Shown here piece by piece: positions 47,088-58,675 of a stretch of DNA of 64,000 nt. Position numbers and translations under genes: made by a program. The notes beneath the pieces are model-generated. The model did no database searches. It saw only the letters and a program-made list of their open reading frames with translations, and was not told the origin of the DNA. The number at the start of each line of letters is the position of its first letter. The stretch's first letter is position 1. The DNA comes from Apricaphanius iberus. Taxonomy: Eukaryota > Chordata > Actinopteri > Cyprinodontiformes > Aphaniidae. Where the stretch lies: assembly GCA_028564705.1 (NCBI GenBank), contig JAPXFQ010002141.1:806001-870000 (forward strand), in the 5' to 3' direction.

Positions 47088-47155
47088 AGGTGGACTGTTG
47101 GAGGTGGTGGTGTAATGGTTTGGGCTTGCTTTGCTGCTTCAGGACTTGAAACAAT
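47088..47155 (+). mobile_element. Tc1-like transposase fragment
   Basis: GGTGGTGGTGTAATGGTTTG followed by GGCTTGCTTTGCTGCTTCAG reads GVVMVWACFAASG, the GGGSVMVWGCFSASG block of Tc1 transposases. Nothing else of the element was found next to it. Confidence 0.65.
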
Positions 47156-47204
47156 TTCCTTTAACTGATAAAACTGTAAATTCTGCTCTATTGGTGAATT
47201 TGTT

Positions 47205-47303
47205 GCAGATTTTCCCCATTTTGAGTATCGGGTCATGGTACCAGTACATTAGGCAGTATCGGGGCTGATACCCGATACCAGTATCGGTATCAGTGCATCC
47301 CTA
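47205..47303. mobile_element. hAT-type element terminus
   Basis: Repeated GTATCGG / CCGATAC words ending in CAGTGCATCCCTA, the inverse of the TAGGGATGCA terminus also present at 16645. Confidence 0.6.
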
Positions 47304-48733
47304 CTATTAGGTTTAGGGGGGAAATGACGTTTTCACACACAGTTGGTTTGGTCCAATTTGTCCTATTTTTTTCAATTAGAACATTATCTTGAAGACTGGA
47401 TTTGTATGTCATCAGGTTGTCTAGGTCTCATATTCAAATTTGTTTGATGATCAGAAACATTTCAATGTTATAAAAAAGCCGAAAGAAAAATGATCTACAA
47501 GGAGGCGACTCCAAAAGATGATGAACACTGAACTGAAGGACGCTGCGTCCTCCTAAATACATTCTGCAGGTGTGTGTTAGATATAAAGTAGTTTAATAAT
47601 CTGCCTCTTCCTCCCTTTGGAGAGCTGATATGAAAAGTGCATACAGCTGCATATAATTTCCTCTTGTGGACTGTTTATTGTAGGCGCTGGTGTGTGTTTA
47701 ATGAGTCTGCTGGGGGGTGGAGGTAGTGTGATTAGAGATTTTCACAGCAGAAATTCGATGTAAAAAAGCAGAAATGTTTAGGTTACACAGATGAGCGACA
47801 GCAGAGATATTCTTGATGTTTTCTGATGTCTAAGGGGTTATGAATACATTTTAATTGCTTTTGTCAAGAATTAAAATACTTTAAAGCCTCCTCAGCCAAA
47901 GCAGCAACCTGACATATATTCACGATAAATTCTTTCTGAAACATACCACTTCAGTTTTATTTTTAACCAGCAGCGTATGAAGCTGATTGGGATTCAGGGG
48001 AAAAAAAACGGCACCAGTCTCTGCATGTTAGACATGAATTCTGCACTGCATGATATTACCAGCCATCTGCAGCTTCGAAAGGAATCACCACTTCCCCACC
48101 TTTTCTATCCGGCCGCCACACACACAAACACAAACGCTGTAGATGGACGACATGAGAGGCAGGTGTGGAAAAACAGGAGGCTGGAGTGAAAATTCTGCAG
48201 AGCAAAACGGAAAAAAAACGGGACAGTGACAGGAAATCCAAACATGAATGAAAAAAGATTATAAGGTATGTAAATAAAACGAAACACATGGGAATACAAC
48301 GGGCAAACTGAGCAGATGGAAGGGAGGAGGTGGGGGAATACGGCACATACAGTGGAAGCTGATGAAGCACAGTTAAATTAAACTCTTTCGGAATAGACCA
48401 GGATCTAAGAAATCCTCCTTATATTGAAAATTTGCAGTTTGTTTTAAGAGCTTTCAGTGAAAAATGCTCCAGCATTGTGTTTTTCAGATCTATAACTGTA
48501 GCATGTGTTGTGTTGCCGCTTAACCAGGATCCAAAAATTTGAATACCAGTAAACAATTAAAGAAAAAAAAGAAAAGACTATAAAAGTGTAATAATTTCTG
48601 ATGTATATTCACATTGCACTTTTAATATTCTATAAAAGCCCTTAAGTCAGCGCTAGGGGTGTAATAGTGCATCTATCTGGAGTCAGATTTTTTGACACAA
48701 AACGTTCTCTTTGTCACAAACACTTAAAGAGTC

Positions 48734-49386
48734 AAGGCATAGTTTATATTTCCCCATCAGGAAGTTCGCCATCACACACGCGTTGACTGAGAGGCCTTCT
48801 TTTTATACCTCTATGTTGTTACATAATTCCCCACCAGGACAGCAGGGGGTGCAGACCTTCTCTGGCGGGTCGGTTTCCCATTGCAGCTACCTCTCTGGTC
48901 AGCGACAATTTATTTACTTCAGGTTGTAAGCGCACATCCACTCAAGGAGCAAAGACTGACAGAAAGCGAGTTTTAATTGAGCTGGAAAGTTTTATACTAG
49001 AAGTGCAGCTCATAGAATACTATAAAACTGCATGCAAACAAACACAGCGTTCTGTTTTGTTATTTCTTTAGACAAAAAAACAACAATAAAACGTCAGTAG
49101 GTTTTGTTGCTTACTACATTTCTGGTATTCAAAATTGCTAAAAGACCATATTAGATGAACTGACATTGTAATATAAAGCATTTAGTGCCCAAACATTGCA
49201 TTGACTATTAACTAGATTGACTCTAGAGCACCATTTTGGTGAAATGATCTTGGGCAGACGTAAGTCTGACCATTCATCATTGACAGCTAGTTAAATAAAT
49301 GGACTGTCAGAGAGCCACTGCATTGATGGATAATGGCGCTGTGTGTCTCCACACCATTGCTTATGGAGAAGTATAAACTAGGATTA
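48734..49386 (-). mobile_element. TIR repeat family 'A', full copy D (reversed)
   Basis: On the minus strand it starts AATCCTAGTTTATACTTCTC and ends TTCCTGATGGGGAAATATAA followed by ACTATGCCTT. It aligns end to end with 22664-23288 (CATTTCACCAAAATGGTGCT, TATTCTATGAGCTGCAC, CACCCCCTGCTGTCCT). Confidence 0.75.
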
Positions 49387-49464
49387 ATTTGTTAACACAG
49401 ACAGTAGGGCACTCTAAAGTATTTATGTCGCGGCCCAGACTGTCTTGAATTTTGCAGAAAACCG

Positions 49465-49507
49465 AAGTATTGATGTTGCCTTTTCTTAAAAGGCAACATC
49501 AATACTT
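49465..49507 (+). repeat. Perfect 20-bp hairpin with 3-nt loop
   Basis: Left arm AAGTATTGATGTTGCCTTTT, loop CTT, right arm the exact complement. It lies at the 5' boundary of the LINE fragment that begins about 49497. Confidence 0.95.
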
Positions 49508-50190
49508 TGTCCCATCCCGGGACCCCTTCTGTTCATTATCTACATGCTAACCCAAATTATATCAGCCGATAAGATTAGTTACCATAACTATGCAGATGAC
49601 ACTCAACTCTACATTACAATGTCACCAGATGACTTAGATCCCATCCAGACCGTAAATTAACGCAATGAAAAAATCAATAGCTGCATGTCCCATAACTTTC
49701 TCCAGCTGAACAGAAACAAAACTGAAGTAATTAGTTTTGGACCTAAAGAGGAACTTTCACGAGTCAGCACACAGCTTCAGTTGGTCCAGCTAGAAACTAC
49801 TGATCAGGCGCGTAATCTAGGTGTAATGATGGACTCAGACCTGAACCTCCAGGGTCACATAAAGGTAATAACAAGGTCAGCTTTCTATCACCTGAAGAGC
49901 ATTTCTAGGATTAAATGACTAATGTCACAAAAGGACCTGGAAAAACTTAATACGTTCAACTTTAGTCAGATTGATTACTGCAACAGCGTCCTCACAGGTC
50001 TACCTTAAAAAATCAATCAGACAGCTGCAGCTGATCCAGAACGCTGCTGCTGTGGTCTCACTAGAACTAGGAAAATAGAACACATCACCCCAGTTCTTAA
50101 GTCCTTTTTCTGGCTCCCTGTAGCACACAGAATAGACTTCAAAATACTCCTACTAGTTTATAAATCACTAAATGTTTTAGCTATACCAAC
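49497..50190 (+). mobile_element. LINE (L2-like) reverse transcriptase fragment
   Basis: Plus-strand frames give NYADDTQLYI (catalytic YADD near 49590), then [51 protein letters not shown], and after stops and frameshifts IEHITPVLKSFFWLPVAHRI and DFKILLLVYKSLNVLA. It is 5'-truncated and non-functional, in sense orientation with SV2A. Confidence 0.88.
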
Positions 50191-50379
50191 CCAGCAGACT
50201 GCTCAGTTCCTTTTGTTTTGGTGGTCCACTTCAGCTAGTAAATTTGGATAATAACTTAATATTTTGCTCCGAGCAAGTATTAAGCCAGCCAGTATAGCTT
50301 GCTTGGTAAATATTTAACTTTAAAATAATTTGTCAAGTATTGCAGTAAGTACTGCTAACTAAGTATTACATTTGAAGTT

Positions 50380-50660
50380 TATTATTTTGTTTCTGGACTA
50401 AATATATGAATATATTTATATAGTTGACAATAATTTCCCAACTAATATTTAGCTTGTTAACTGATTATATGATTTAGAGCTAAAAATTTAATTTGGAGGA
50501 TAAAAATGTAACTTGCAAACGAAAAATATTTAGTTTGAAACTGACATTTATAAATGAAAAAATAACATGGAATCAAATATGACTTTGGAAAATGAACCCG
50601 TTTATTTATCTCATGACAGGTAAAATAACCCAAATTATTGCTATTTATTTAACTATAAAT
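50380..50660. repeat. AT-rich dispersed repeat 'B', copy 2
   Basis: CTAATATTTAGCTTGTTAAC, AAAAATATTTAGTTTGAAAC and CCCGTTTATTTATCTCATGA match the order seen at 28515-28660. It follows the LINE fragment directly. Confidence 0.5.
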
Positions 50661-52609
50661 GGTGCGCTAAACACTGCAGTTTTTTAATGCTGCAAACCAG
50701 GAATTAACTTCTGAAGCAATTAAAGGAATAAATCACTTGAATCGATAGAACCCACAGTTTGGGAATAAATCTTTTACATTCTCTTAGTTTCTAGTCTGTA
50801 ATTGTTTTATTTCTTTTATTACATTTTTCAGTTTAATTTAAAAGCCTGGAATTTACATGCTATGCCTTCATTAAACATATTTTGTTATAGTATCTCTGTT
50901 CTTTAGCCCTCAGTGTGAGGGAAGTTTGAAATAAGGCGTATTGCTACAAAACAAGCAAAAATCTCTCTATATACATCCATTTTCTTCTAATTGAGCTGTG
51001 AGTGTAGTTTATTGAGTGGATTTGTTCAGAATACATAGTGGTTAAAAGCTGATGTCAATGGTGTTGTGTTTTAGCTCTTTTAATAGTTTTTTCCCACCTC
51101 ATCCATCTTCTCTGGGTGCCTAACTGCCTGTCCATTTCTTTGCCAAAAGCTGCCTGCTGCTAAATGGATCATTTATGTCCCCGGAGTAAAATATCCTGCT
51201 CCTATCAGAGAGTGCCAGAACCTGATAGAGAGGGAGAAATCTATTCTGAGCAACTTGATGTCCCCCCCCCCCCCGACATTCATGTGGATCCATTCCGGTA
51301 CATTTCTTGCCGTGTGAAAGTAGCCAAAAGGAAATGTTTGGGTAAAAACGTCGTGTATTTGAAAATCTACAGCTTAAGACAGAAAGAAACTGTCCATGAA
51401 TATTCCAGAATGTCAGCCAAAAACGGCATATGTGTTCAGTATGTGTGCAACGGTACAGGTAGCCCACGGTACCTGGTCCACGGTCCACGGTACAGTTCGG
51501 TACATGTTTTGTGCATAAAGAGACTGCTTTTTTTAATCCCAAAACATATATTTTATTTTTTTGGGAACAAACAGAATGTCACAGTTAACGTAACTGTGGG
51601 CGGGTGAAAGCCGTGAGAATACAACCTAAAGGTGCTGTACGTCTCTCTGGGATTATGGTTCACACACAGGGGCACAGTAACAGAATTGTTTCTGTATTTT
51701 ACCGGTTCTTTAAACAAGAGCGCATCTGACCACACTGACACAGGTGGCGGATAAATATTCTTCGTGTGCCCGCAGTTCAAAGGGCATTTGTGTGTGCATC
51801 AATGAATGGAGCGCAGCACATCTCCTCTTTTCTTCGCGATCTAGCGCACCGCAAAGAGGAGATGAACACAGCACAACCCGGCGCCCCTGAATGCTGGAGC
51901 CCGCCCGGGCAGAAAGCGCTCAAGTCGGGTCTGGTCAGCAGATCTCTCAATGCAATTGATCAACATTTACCCATACCCATACATATATTAACCCATAGGG
52001 GAGTTAAGAGAGAACCATTGTGGCCTGATGGAACACATGTTGCTGGATACGTGATGGGGTCCTGGGGAAGGTGGAAAATCTCAACTTTCACTAATGTCCA
52101 TGAAAGACGTGGAAGATATTTACATAATTTGATTCATGATCACTGGATTTCTGCCGATTGGTGTGGATGGATTTCTGATGTTTAAAAAGGTTAGAAAGCT
52201 GTCGGAAGCAACTGGTAGTCTCACTGCGCTCAACAAAGGAATTTACTGGACTATGAACTCTCAGAGTCAAATCACAAGTGGGATGCTCTGAGTAGCAAGC
52301 TAGCTGCGGTTTACTGAAGGAAAAAGATCTTGAAGAAGCTCTAAGCCAGCTTGGAGGAAACTGACCCATGATTTGACCCATGATTTGGCTATTTGGATTC
52401 ACACTGAAAGACTCTTTTGGCTGGTGCAACGATGCTTTAGCCTGAACCAAAACAACCTGGCTCCTGATGGTGGCCTTGGAAGGCCAAAAATCTCAAAACT
52501 CCCTGGACGGTATTGCAAATGGATGCCTTAGTTGACGTTTATCCTACCCTTGTGTCATTGAGTTATTAGGTTCAGGAGGAAAACCCAGAGATCCAGCTGG
52601 TACATTCAT
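50661..52609. other. Presumed SV2A intron, probable hAT remnants, no gene seen
   Basis: There is a 14-base C run near 51261-51275. From about 51435 the words TGTGCAACGGTACAGG and CCACGGTACAGTTCGGTACA are typical of an hAT-type family with CACGGT-rich ends; its borders were not found. The open frames at 51164-51607 and 51766-52185 have no family similarity that I recognise. Confidence 0.4.
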
Positions 52610-53246
52610 AAGCCTAGTTTATACTTCTCTGTTTATGTCGTAACAGATGGATGCAACGCCACTATCCATCGACGCAAGGGTTCCCCATCATCTACGCAAT
52701 GACAGACGAAGTAAAGGCCAATTTTCTCCAACATAGAGCTAATGCCTGTGATTGGTCAGCTCAACAGCAGCCAGAGGTCATTGACCAGAACATTTCTATA
52801 AAGTCGATGTAATCAGTAGTCAATCCAGCGTTTGGACACTACATGCTTATATTGACAGGGAAGTTTATCTTTTGGCAATTTTGAACATTAGGAGGTGTAG
52901 AGAACAACAAAAAAGACTGCTGTGTTTGTTTACATCCATTTGTCGAGTATTCTATGAGCTGCACTTCTATTAAAAATCTTTCCAGCTCAATAAAAACTTC
53001 CTTTGTGTCGTCCATTGTTCCTTGGGGTGGAATCTGTTCACAAGCTGAAGGAAATAAACTCTAGCTAACCAGAAACGACACTGCAGTGGTTGGCAGATCC
53101 GCTAGAAAAAGTTAGCACCCCCTGCTCTCCTGCTGCAGAATTGCTTAACAACACTGACACACAGAGAAGAATAAATGGAAAACGTCTCCATCAATAGGTC
53201 TGTCTTAGGGTGCAAACTTGTTGATAGAGAACAATAAACTGGGCTT
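52610..53246 (+). mobile_element. TIR repeat family 'A', full copy B
   Basis: It starts AAGCCTAGTTTATACTTCTC and ends GAACAATAAACTGGGCTT. It aligns over its whole length with copy A (GTGATTGGTCAGCTCAACAG, GTGTTTGTTTACATCC, TTAGCACCCCCTGCT). No coding capacity. Confidence 0.78.
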
Positions 53247-54356
53247 TAGGAACCTCAGCGTGTTCACAGCCCAGAAGGAATACAGTTGCGTTCTGGATGT
53301 GCCCTTGGGTCCCTTGGTTGGTGGCGTCCGCTTTGATATAACAAAGCATTTCCCTCTGAAACCTCTTTCTGCATTTGTTTTCACAGTTTTCTGGATCTGA
53401 TTTAAGTCCGAAAACATCTTTTGCACAAGTCAAAACCATTGGGTTGCTGATATTGTGAATCAAGAAGGAAGCAATTATTTGGCTATGAATAGCTATGAAG
53501 GATTGCTTATGGCAATCAATAAAATTTGTAATTTATGGAAAATTATTATATACGGGGCACCACCTGAAAAGTCAGGGACTATATTAATAGCCAAATATTT
53601 CAGTCTCAGATACAGATTATCTACCTGGTTAAGGCTGAGATAATAAAAACAAAGTGAAGGGTAAGCTCTAGATGTTAATTGAACAGCAATTACTTTGTAT
53701 ATATGTGGAATAAATGGACAAACGACTTTCCAAAATACAAGAATCTTACATAAGATAACAAACAGTGAAAACACAACCCTTAAATCTCATTTGTCCTACA
53801 CTAATCTTGCCTCTGCCCAGACAGACCTCATTGAACCATTAAAGTTTTCCAGGTTTCTCCGTGGTTGATGGGGGGAAGCTCAGACAACGTTAGCCGACAT
53901 GCTAACAATAGGCTGCTGTAGCTAGTTAGTGAACCCCATGGCTGTTTGGGACGCAGGTAGCACGCCTTTGTTAGGGACGTCGGCTCATCCTCTCCAATAT
54001 GGCAAGGTAGCGATTAGCTCCAACTTTCCTTGACTGAAACAGTACCTCTTTGCAGCTTCTCCAGCACAGTGTCCAATTCCAAACAGCTTCATGGCGGGTG
54101 GATGTAGCTGTTGGTTGGTTCAGATCCTGTGGGCCTTGCAGGGGTTCGGCTTTCTCTCTTTCACGGCAGTCTGTGATACAGAAAGCTTTCTGTGGGCTTT
54201 GAGACAGAGCAGTGGTATTTGTTTCATCAGTGTTTGTGATTCACCTGATTGCTCCACAGTCTTTGTCTCCCTTGGAGTGAGTTTCTCCGTCAGCGAATCA
54301 GACTTCTTCCTGATGAAGTTTCTGCTTACATAACCATTTTCTTTGCTCCTCCACAG
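53247..54356. other. Presumed SV2A intron up to the coding-exon acceptor
   Basis: No exon or repeat border recognised. The 3' end has the acceptor TTGCTCCTCCACAG at 54343-54356. Confidence 0.45.
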
Positions 54357-54508
54357 GGTTTGGCGTCTGAGGTGTGACCAGCAGCAGTGCAGGGAGCTGT
54401 CCACAGCCCTGCCTGGATCAATCCATTGAAACCCCCCCTCAACGCACACCCATGTGCTGATCTCCCCAATTTTCTGCAGCTTCTCTCCACCACCTCCGAG
54501 CATCCAAG
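54357..54508 (+). other. sv2a: SV2A 5' untranslated part of the first coding exon
   Basis: It starts after CTTTGCTCCTCCACAG and runs 152 bases to the start codon, implying at least one upstream noncoding exon. It contains a minimal upstream frame, ATG TGC TGA at 54452-54460, 48 bases before the SV2A start. Confidence 0.65.
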
Positions 54509-55118
54509 ATGGACGACGACGGGCGCTACCGCGACGGCCGCTCAGACTTCATCCGCGGCGCCAAAGACATAGCCAAAGTTGCCAAGAAGCAGGTTGGCAA
54601 GAAGGTAGGGCGCGGCGTAGACAAGATGGCTGATGAGTACGTCAAGCGCTCCTACAAGCGCTTTGAGGAGGAGGATGATGACGATGATTACGCAGGAGCG
54701 CCTAGCAATGATGGGGGATATTACCGCAATGACAGCAGAGCCAACGAAGATGAAGGCCACAGTGACTCCACTGAAGGTCACGATGAGGATGATGAGATTT
54801 ATGAGGGAGAGTACCAGGGCATTCCGCGGGCTGACTCCGGGAAAACAGGCGGCATGGATGGGATGGCGGTCGCAGAGGCGCAGCAGTTCAGGGACCTGTC
54901 GGCCTTTGAGGGAGAGGTGAGGAAAGACCGGGAGGAGCTGGCCCAGCAGTACGAGGCCATCCTGCAGGAGTGCGGCCATGGGAAGTTCCAGTGGACGCTC
55001 TACTTTGTTCTGGGACTGGCGCTGATGGCGGACGGCGTGGAGATCTTTGTCGTCGGCTTTGTGCTTCCCAGTGCGGAAAAGGACATGTGCCTGTCGGAGC
55101 CGAACAAAGGCATGCTGG
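54509..55118 (+). CDS. sv2a: Synaptic vesicle glycoprotein 2A, first coding exon (203 codons + 1 nt)
   Basis: SV2A is a 12-helix major-facilitator-type glycoprotein of synaptic vesicles that binds synaptotagmin, and in mammals it is the target of levetiracetam. This exon encodes the cytosolic N-terminus and first membrane helix: FIRGAKDIAKVAKKQVGKKV, RRSYxRFEEEDDDDD-type sequence at 47-60, STEGHDEDDEIYEGEYQGIP at 87-106, EELAQQYEAILQECGHGKFQ at 142-161, then helix 1 (about 163-186) with LALMADGVE and VLPSAEKDMCL. EKDMCLSEPNKGMLG fits SV2A better than SV2B or SV2C. Thr88 matches the phosphorylated Thr that controls synaptotagmin binding; D175 and E178 are the conserved acidic pair of helix 1. 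The start has a strong context (CCAAGATGG). Donor CTGG|GTAAGC, phase 1. Later exons lie beyond the window. Confidence 0.95.
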
Positions 55119-56619
55119 GTAAGCCAAAAGAGTTTTGCCTCTTCTTCTAGACATATTCCTTGGAAATCACTTATATCTCTCCGGTCTATTGGGCCCTTCT
55201 GCTGTTTATTGACTCCATTTTGATTTTATTGTGGTGTTCTTCTGTGGTGTTTTATGTTTCCGCTTCACATTTTATCCCCTTGTTATCAGAGATAATTCCC
55301 TTGCAGCTTCTCTCTCAGCAGTTGTTCTGATCTACAGCCTGTGCGGCCATACATGCCCCAAACAGCCCGCTCGCTCTACACTCTCCGACACACAGTATTA
55401 TCAGCCTCAGTTCACCTGTTTTATGGTGTGTTTGTTTGTATTTGTGGATCTGAAAGGGAGCGCTGGCTTTGTTTTGCCTTTGTGTGTGCTGTTTGTCTGT
55501 CTCACATTGTGGGCTGGCTCTCTGTTTGCATTGAGTGGAAGCTGAAGACTCCAGGATTGTTTTTCCTACCCTGCGGGTTGATGTTTAATCAGCGTCCAGG
55601 ACCACATGATCATCTGTCGGTAGCAGTACAGGAAGGATAATGAGAACAGGAACCAGCTGGATATCAAGGATAAATAGTTAAACTACATGTATTATTTTGA
55701 AAAATACAATTATTTAAAGGTTGTTGTTGATAACTTTACTTTGAATTAATCCTCCTTTGTTAACATTAACTTTCATTTGATTTTTGCTTCGCTTTGTCCT
55801 TTAATATTTAAATCAATTAGGGGAATTTTTGTCCTTTTAGTGATGTTTTACCATTGACTTCAAATAGTACAAAAAAATAATGGTTTGGTACGTTTTATTT
55901 GGTACAATTTAAGCATGATAAATACAAACTTTAAAAAAAGATTGTACAAGCATACATAGCCAGAGTAGAGAACAATAAAACTACGTTAAAAACAGCGTTA
56001 ATGTTTAGAAGTGTTTAAATAATACTTTACACATGTCTAAGAATAAAACATGCTTAAATCACTTTGGAGTTGTTTTGATATTTCAACAGCCTAGTCTCCT
56101 AGCTGTACTTGAATGCACCATGGACAGCTGTTGGGAAAATCCCTTCTCATTAATTTATTTTATTTAGCTTATAAAGAAAGGAGCTGTTTTACTTCATGGT
56201 CCAACATTAACTACAGGATACAAGTGAAATTTTAGGACAAATTAATAGTGTATAACACCAATGGTAATATTTTAGCATATATATGTCTATCCCATAAGTT
56301 GAAAGCTGTAAAATAGCATGATATAGTCCCTTTAAACAAGCTGAGGAAAATATTAGTCTTTTTAAAAACCCAGCTGCGTGTGTACATGGCCATAGACTGA
56401 CTAGAAACCAGAAATACTGTATACGCTTCACTGAATGGAGTACTAGAGTCAACTCTTTACTGTTCATCAATCATTCAAATTAAACAGAAAATTGTGTTTT
56501 TCCAATATATCTGCTCTCTCCTGACAGTTTCCATAAATTAGGACAATATAAAGGTAAATACAGACACAGACAAGATTTTAAATTGTTTTGGGCATATTTT
56601 ACAAGCAAAACTTGTTGTC
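55119..56619. other. sv2a: SV2A intron, no further exon seen
   Basis: None of the frames here encodes the expected next SV2A segment (helices 2-4, with xGxxxGAxxxGxxxDxxGRR). The sequence is AT-rich without a bounded transposon. Confidence 0.6.
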
Positions 56620-56915
56620 TTAGTTGGTAGCACTGTTGCCTTGCAGCGAGAAGGTACCAGGTTTGATTCCTGGCCGGGGGACTTCGTGGATATCGTTTGC
56701 ATGTTCTCCCTCTAGATGTATGGGTTCTCTCGGGGTACTGCAACGTCCTCCTACTGTCTTAAACCTGACGGCTGGGTTTACTGGTTACTCTCTAACATGC
56801 CTAGGTATGAGTGTGCATGCATGGTTGTTTGCCCTGTGAAGGACTGGCAGCTTGGCTGAACCCTGTCTCTCTCCAAGTTATAACTGGCAGCCCTGTAAGG
56901 ATAAGCGCGTACAGA
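56620..56915 (+). mobile_element. tRNA-like SINE or LINE-tail retroposon
   Basis: TTAGTTGGTAGCACTGTTGC followed by GGTTTGATTCCTGGCC resembles pol III A and B boxes of a tRNA-derived head. GTTTGCATGTTCTCCCTC and TATGAGTGTGCATGCATGGT then match the fish LINE 3' end seen at 63415. A SINE with a LINE-derived tail is the simplest reading. Confidence 0.6.
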
Positions 56916-57855
56916 ACATGATTATTAAATTTCAAAATCGAACCATGTTGGATTTAATGAAAAGAACTTGAACCTTTTCACTTGAACAACGACATATATG
57001 ACTCAGATGGAGATTTAAGAATAAATGCTCTTATTGTGAAGTAGCTGTGTCTACACAGTTACTTCCGCTAATGAGTTAGCACTAATTTGAGTCAGAAAAC
57101 ATCACTTTAACGGAACAATGTGCTTTTTAACGCAGCGGTAATTCACTATAAAATGTACTGAAGTTATACAGTGAGCCAACATGCATAAATCAACATAAAT
57201 ACGGCGCTTCTCCTGCTATGTTGTTGTCTCAAACGGTATTGTTTTGAGTGTTATAACTGAATGTTTTTTTTCTCATTCTGCATTTTGTGCCTTTTTGTGT
57301 GCTCCAACTCTTGCGGTTTGACCTGTCGATGAGCCGCACTTTACGAACAGACATCTGTGACGTTGGTTTGATGTCAGCCCCACGGCGGCAGGGGGTGCGG
57401 GATGATCAGTTTACCTCTCCCCCTCAGGGCGCAGCTTTCCCCATGTCATCCTATCTCTTGTATTGAAGAGGAGTTACTGTGCATGTACAACTTTTAACGG
57501 GTCTACAGGCAAAGATTTTTGCGTCCTCAATCAGTCAACGAGGATGAGCGTAAAATCTCAGCTCACCGTAAGCTATAGAATATTTATCTTGCACATCTGA
57601 AAGAAAACACACACATATTTCGAAATATTTCTTTATGTTATAAAAAGATCCAGTTTTATTCAAGGTAATATGGAAAGTTGAAAGTGGTGTGGTGGCACCC
57701 TAGCGGCCCCTATTGGCCAGCTTCCACTGCATTTAGAACTTTAGAAAAGAGATTTGTTACTAGAAATCTTGTGTTTGAGCTCATCTTGAAGCTCCTTATT
57801 GATCTGTGCTGGTCCTTGGTCCTCTTTAGAGCTGTTCACCAGTGAGGAGTAAGGA
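56916..57855. other. SV2A intron, no feature seen
   Basis: No exon or repeat recognised; moderately CpG-containing near 57300-57420. Confidence 0.4.
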
Positions 57856-58675
57856 AAAGTATGTTTTATTCAACCAGCCATTCTCCCAGACAAGTTTGGA
57901 GCCACTCGGAGTGCTTTGGGTGATGTTTATATAGATTCGCGACCAGCGTATTTCCATATAATGGGAGTAAATCAGGGCAGGAGTTTGCCGCCTGTATTAA
58001 GGCATTATATAGCCTAAAACGGCGTAATTTAAGTATGTTTCATTATTATTGGTCAACACTACTCCCCCCAGAGTTCAGAACTCTTAGAAGTGCTTTTTGG
58101 TATCACACAATTTTAATGTCGTTAATGCAGCTGTAGTCTGAGCAGGACTTTTACTCTGTGCTCTATGGCCGTCGGTTAGACAGAACTTGCTACTGCAGAC
58201 ATCAACATTGTTAGTGCTTGCGTGTTTCCAAACTGCACTAATCGAATGACCAGTTTGACTAAGTTCAGTTTCTACAGGCTCTCTTTCTGCAACCTTTGCA
58301 GACTACAGCTGTAATGGCGACGGCTGTGACGTTATTACAATCCTAGGTTAGTGTAAGTTGGAGTCGGTTGCATTAAAAGCCTGTGAAACACCCAGAAGCT
58401 AATACCTTAGCACCTCTGAGACTCTCTGAGCTCACAGAGTAATATCGCTAAGTCATAACAAAACATTGGTTAAATGAATGAGTTTTTGGGCCTTATTACA
58501 GGCGGTAAATTTGCTGCCCAGATTAACTCCCATTATATGCATATACGCTGATCGTGACTGGATATAAACCTCTCCCAAAGCACTCCAAGTGGCACCAAAC
58601 TTGTCTGGGTGAGTAAATGAATGTAGTATTTGCTAAAACTAAGGTCCAGGTTGAAATAAACCAAACTATCCCTTT
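57856..58675. mobile_element. Foldback MITE with long imperfect inverted arms
   Basis: Left-arm words CAGACAAGTTTGGAGCCACT, GGAGTGCTTTGGGTGATG and CATATAATGGGAGTAAATC (57888-57980) are matched in reverse at 58515-58609 (CCCATTATATGCATATACG, CCAAAGCACTCCAAGTGGC, ACCAAACTTGTCTGGG). Arms exceed 110 bp. The interior is noncoding. Outer limits are approximate. Confidence 0.75.

Larger units (their letters stand above)
46146..48733. other. Presumed SV2A intron with two small transposon fragments
   Basis: No exon is seen. The stretch holds a Tc1 transposase scrap (47088-47155) and an hAT-type terminus (47205-47303). Confidence 0.4.

Noticed and set aside
51164..52185. Open frames of about 140 aa on both strands
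   Set aside because: They overlap each other and sequence resembling an hAT remnant; no family similarity recognised.
54542..54979. 145-aa minus-strand frame opposite SV2A
   Set aside because: It is the antisense shadow of the conserved SV2A coding exon.
55231..55640. Frames with hydrophobic stretches after the SV2A exon
   Set aside because: They do not encode the expected SV2A helices and follow a good splice donor; read as intron.
56624..56700. Possible tRNA gene from A/B-box-like sequence
   Set aside because: No cloverleaf can be drawn with a proper acceptor stem, and a LINE-type tail follows; it fits a SINE better.
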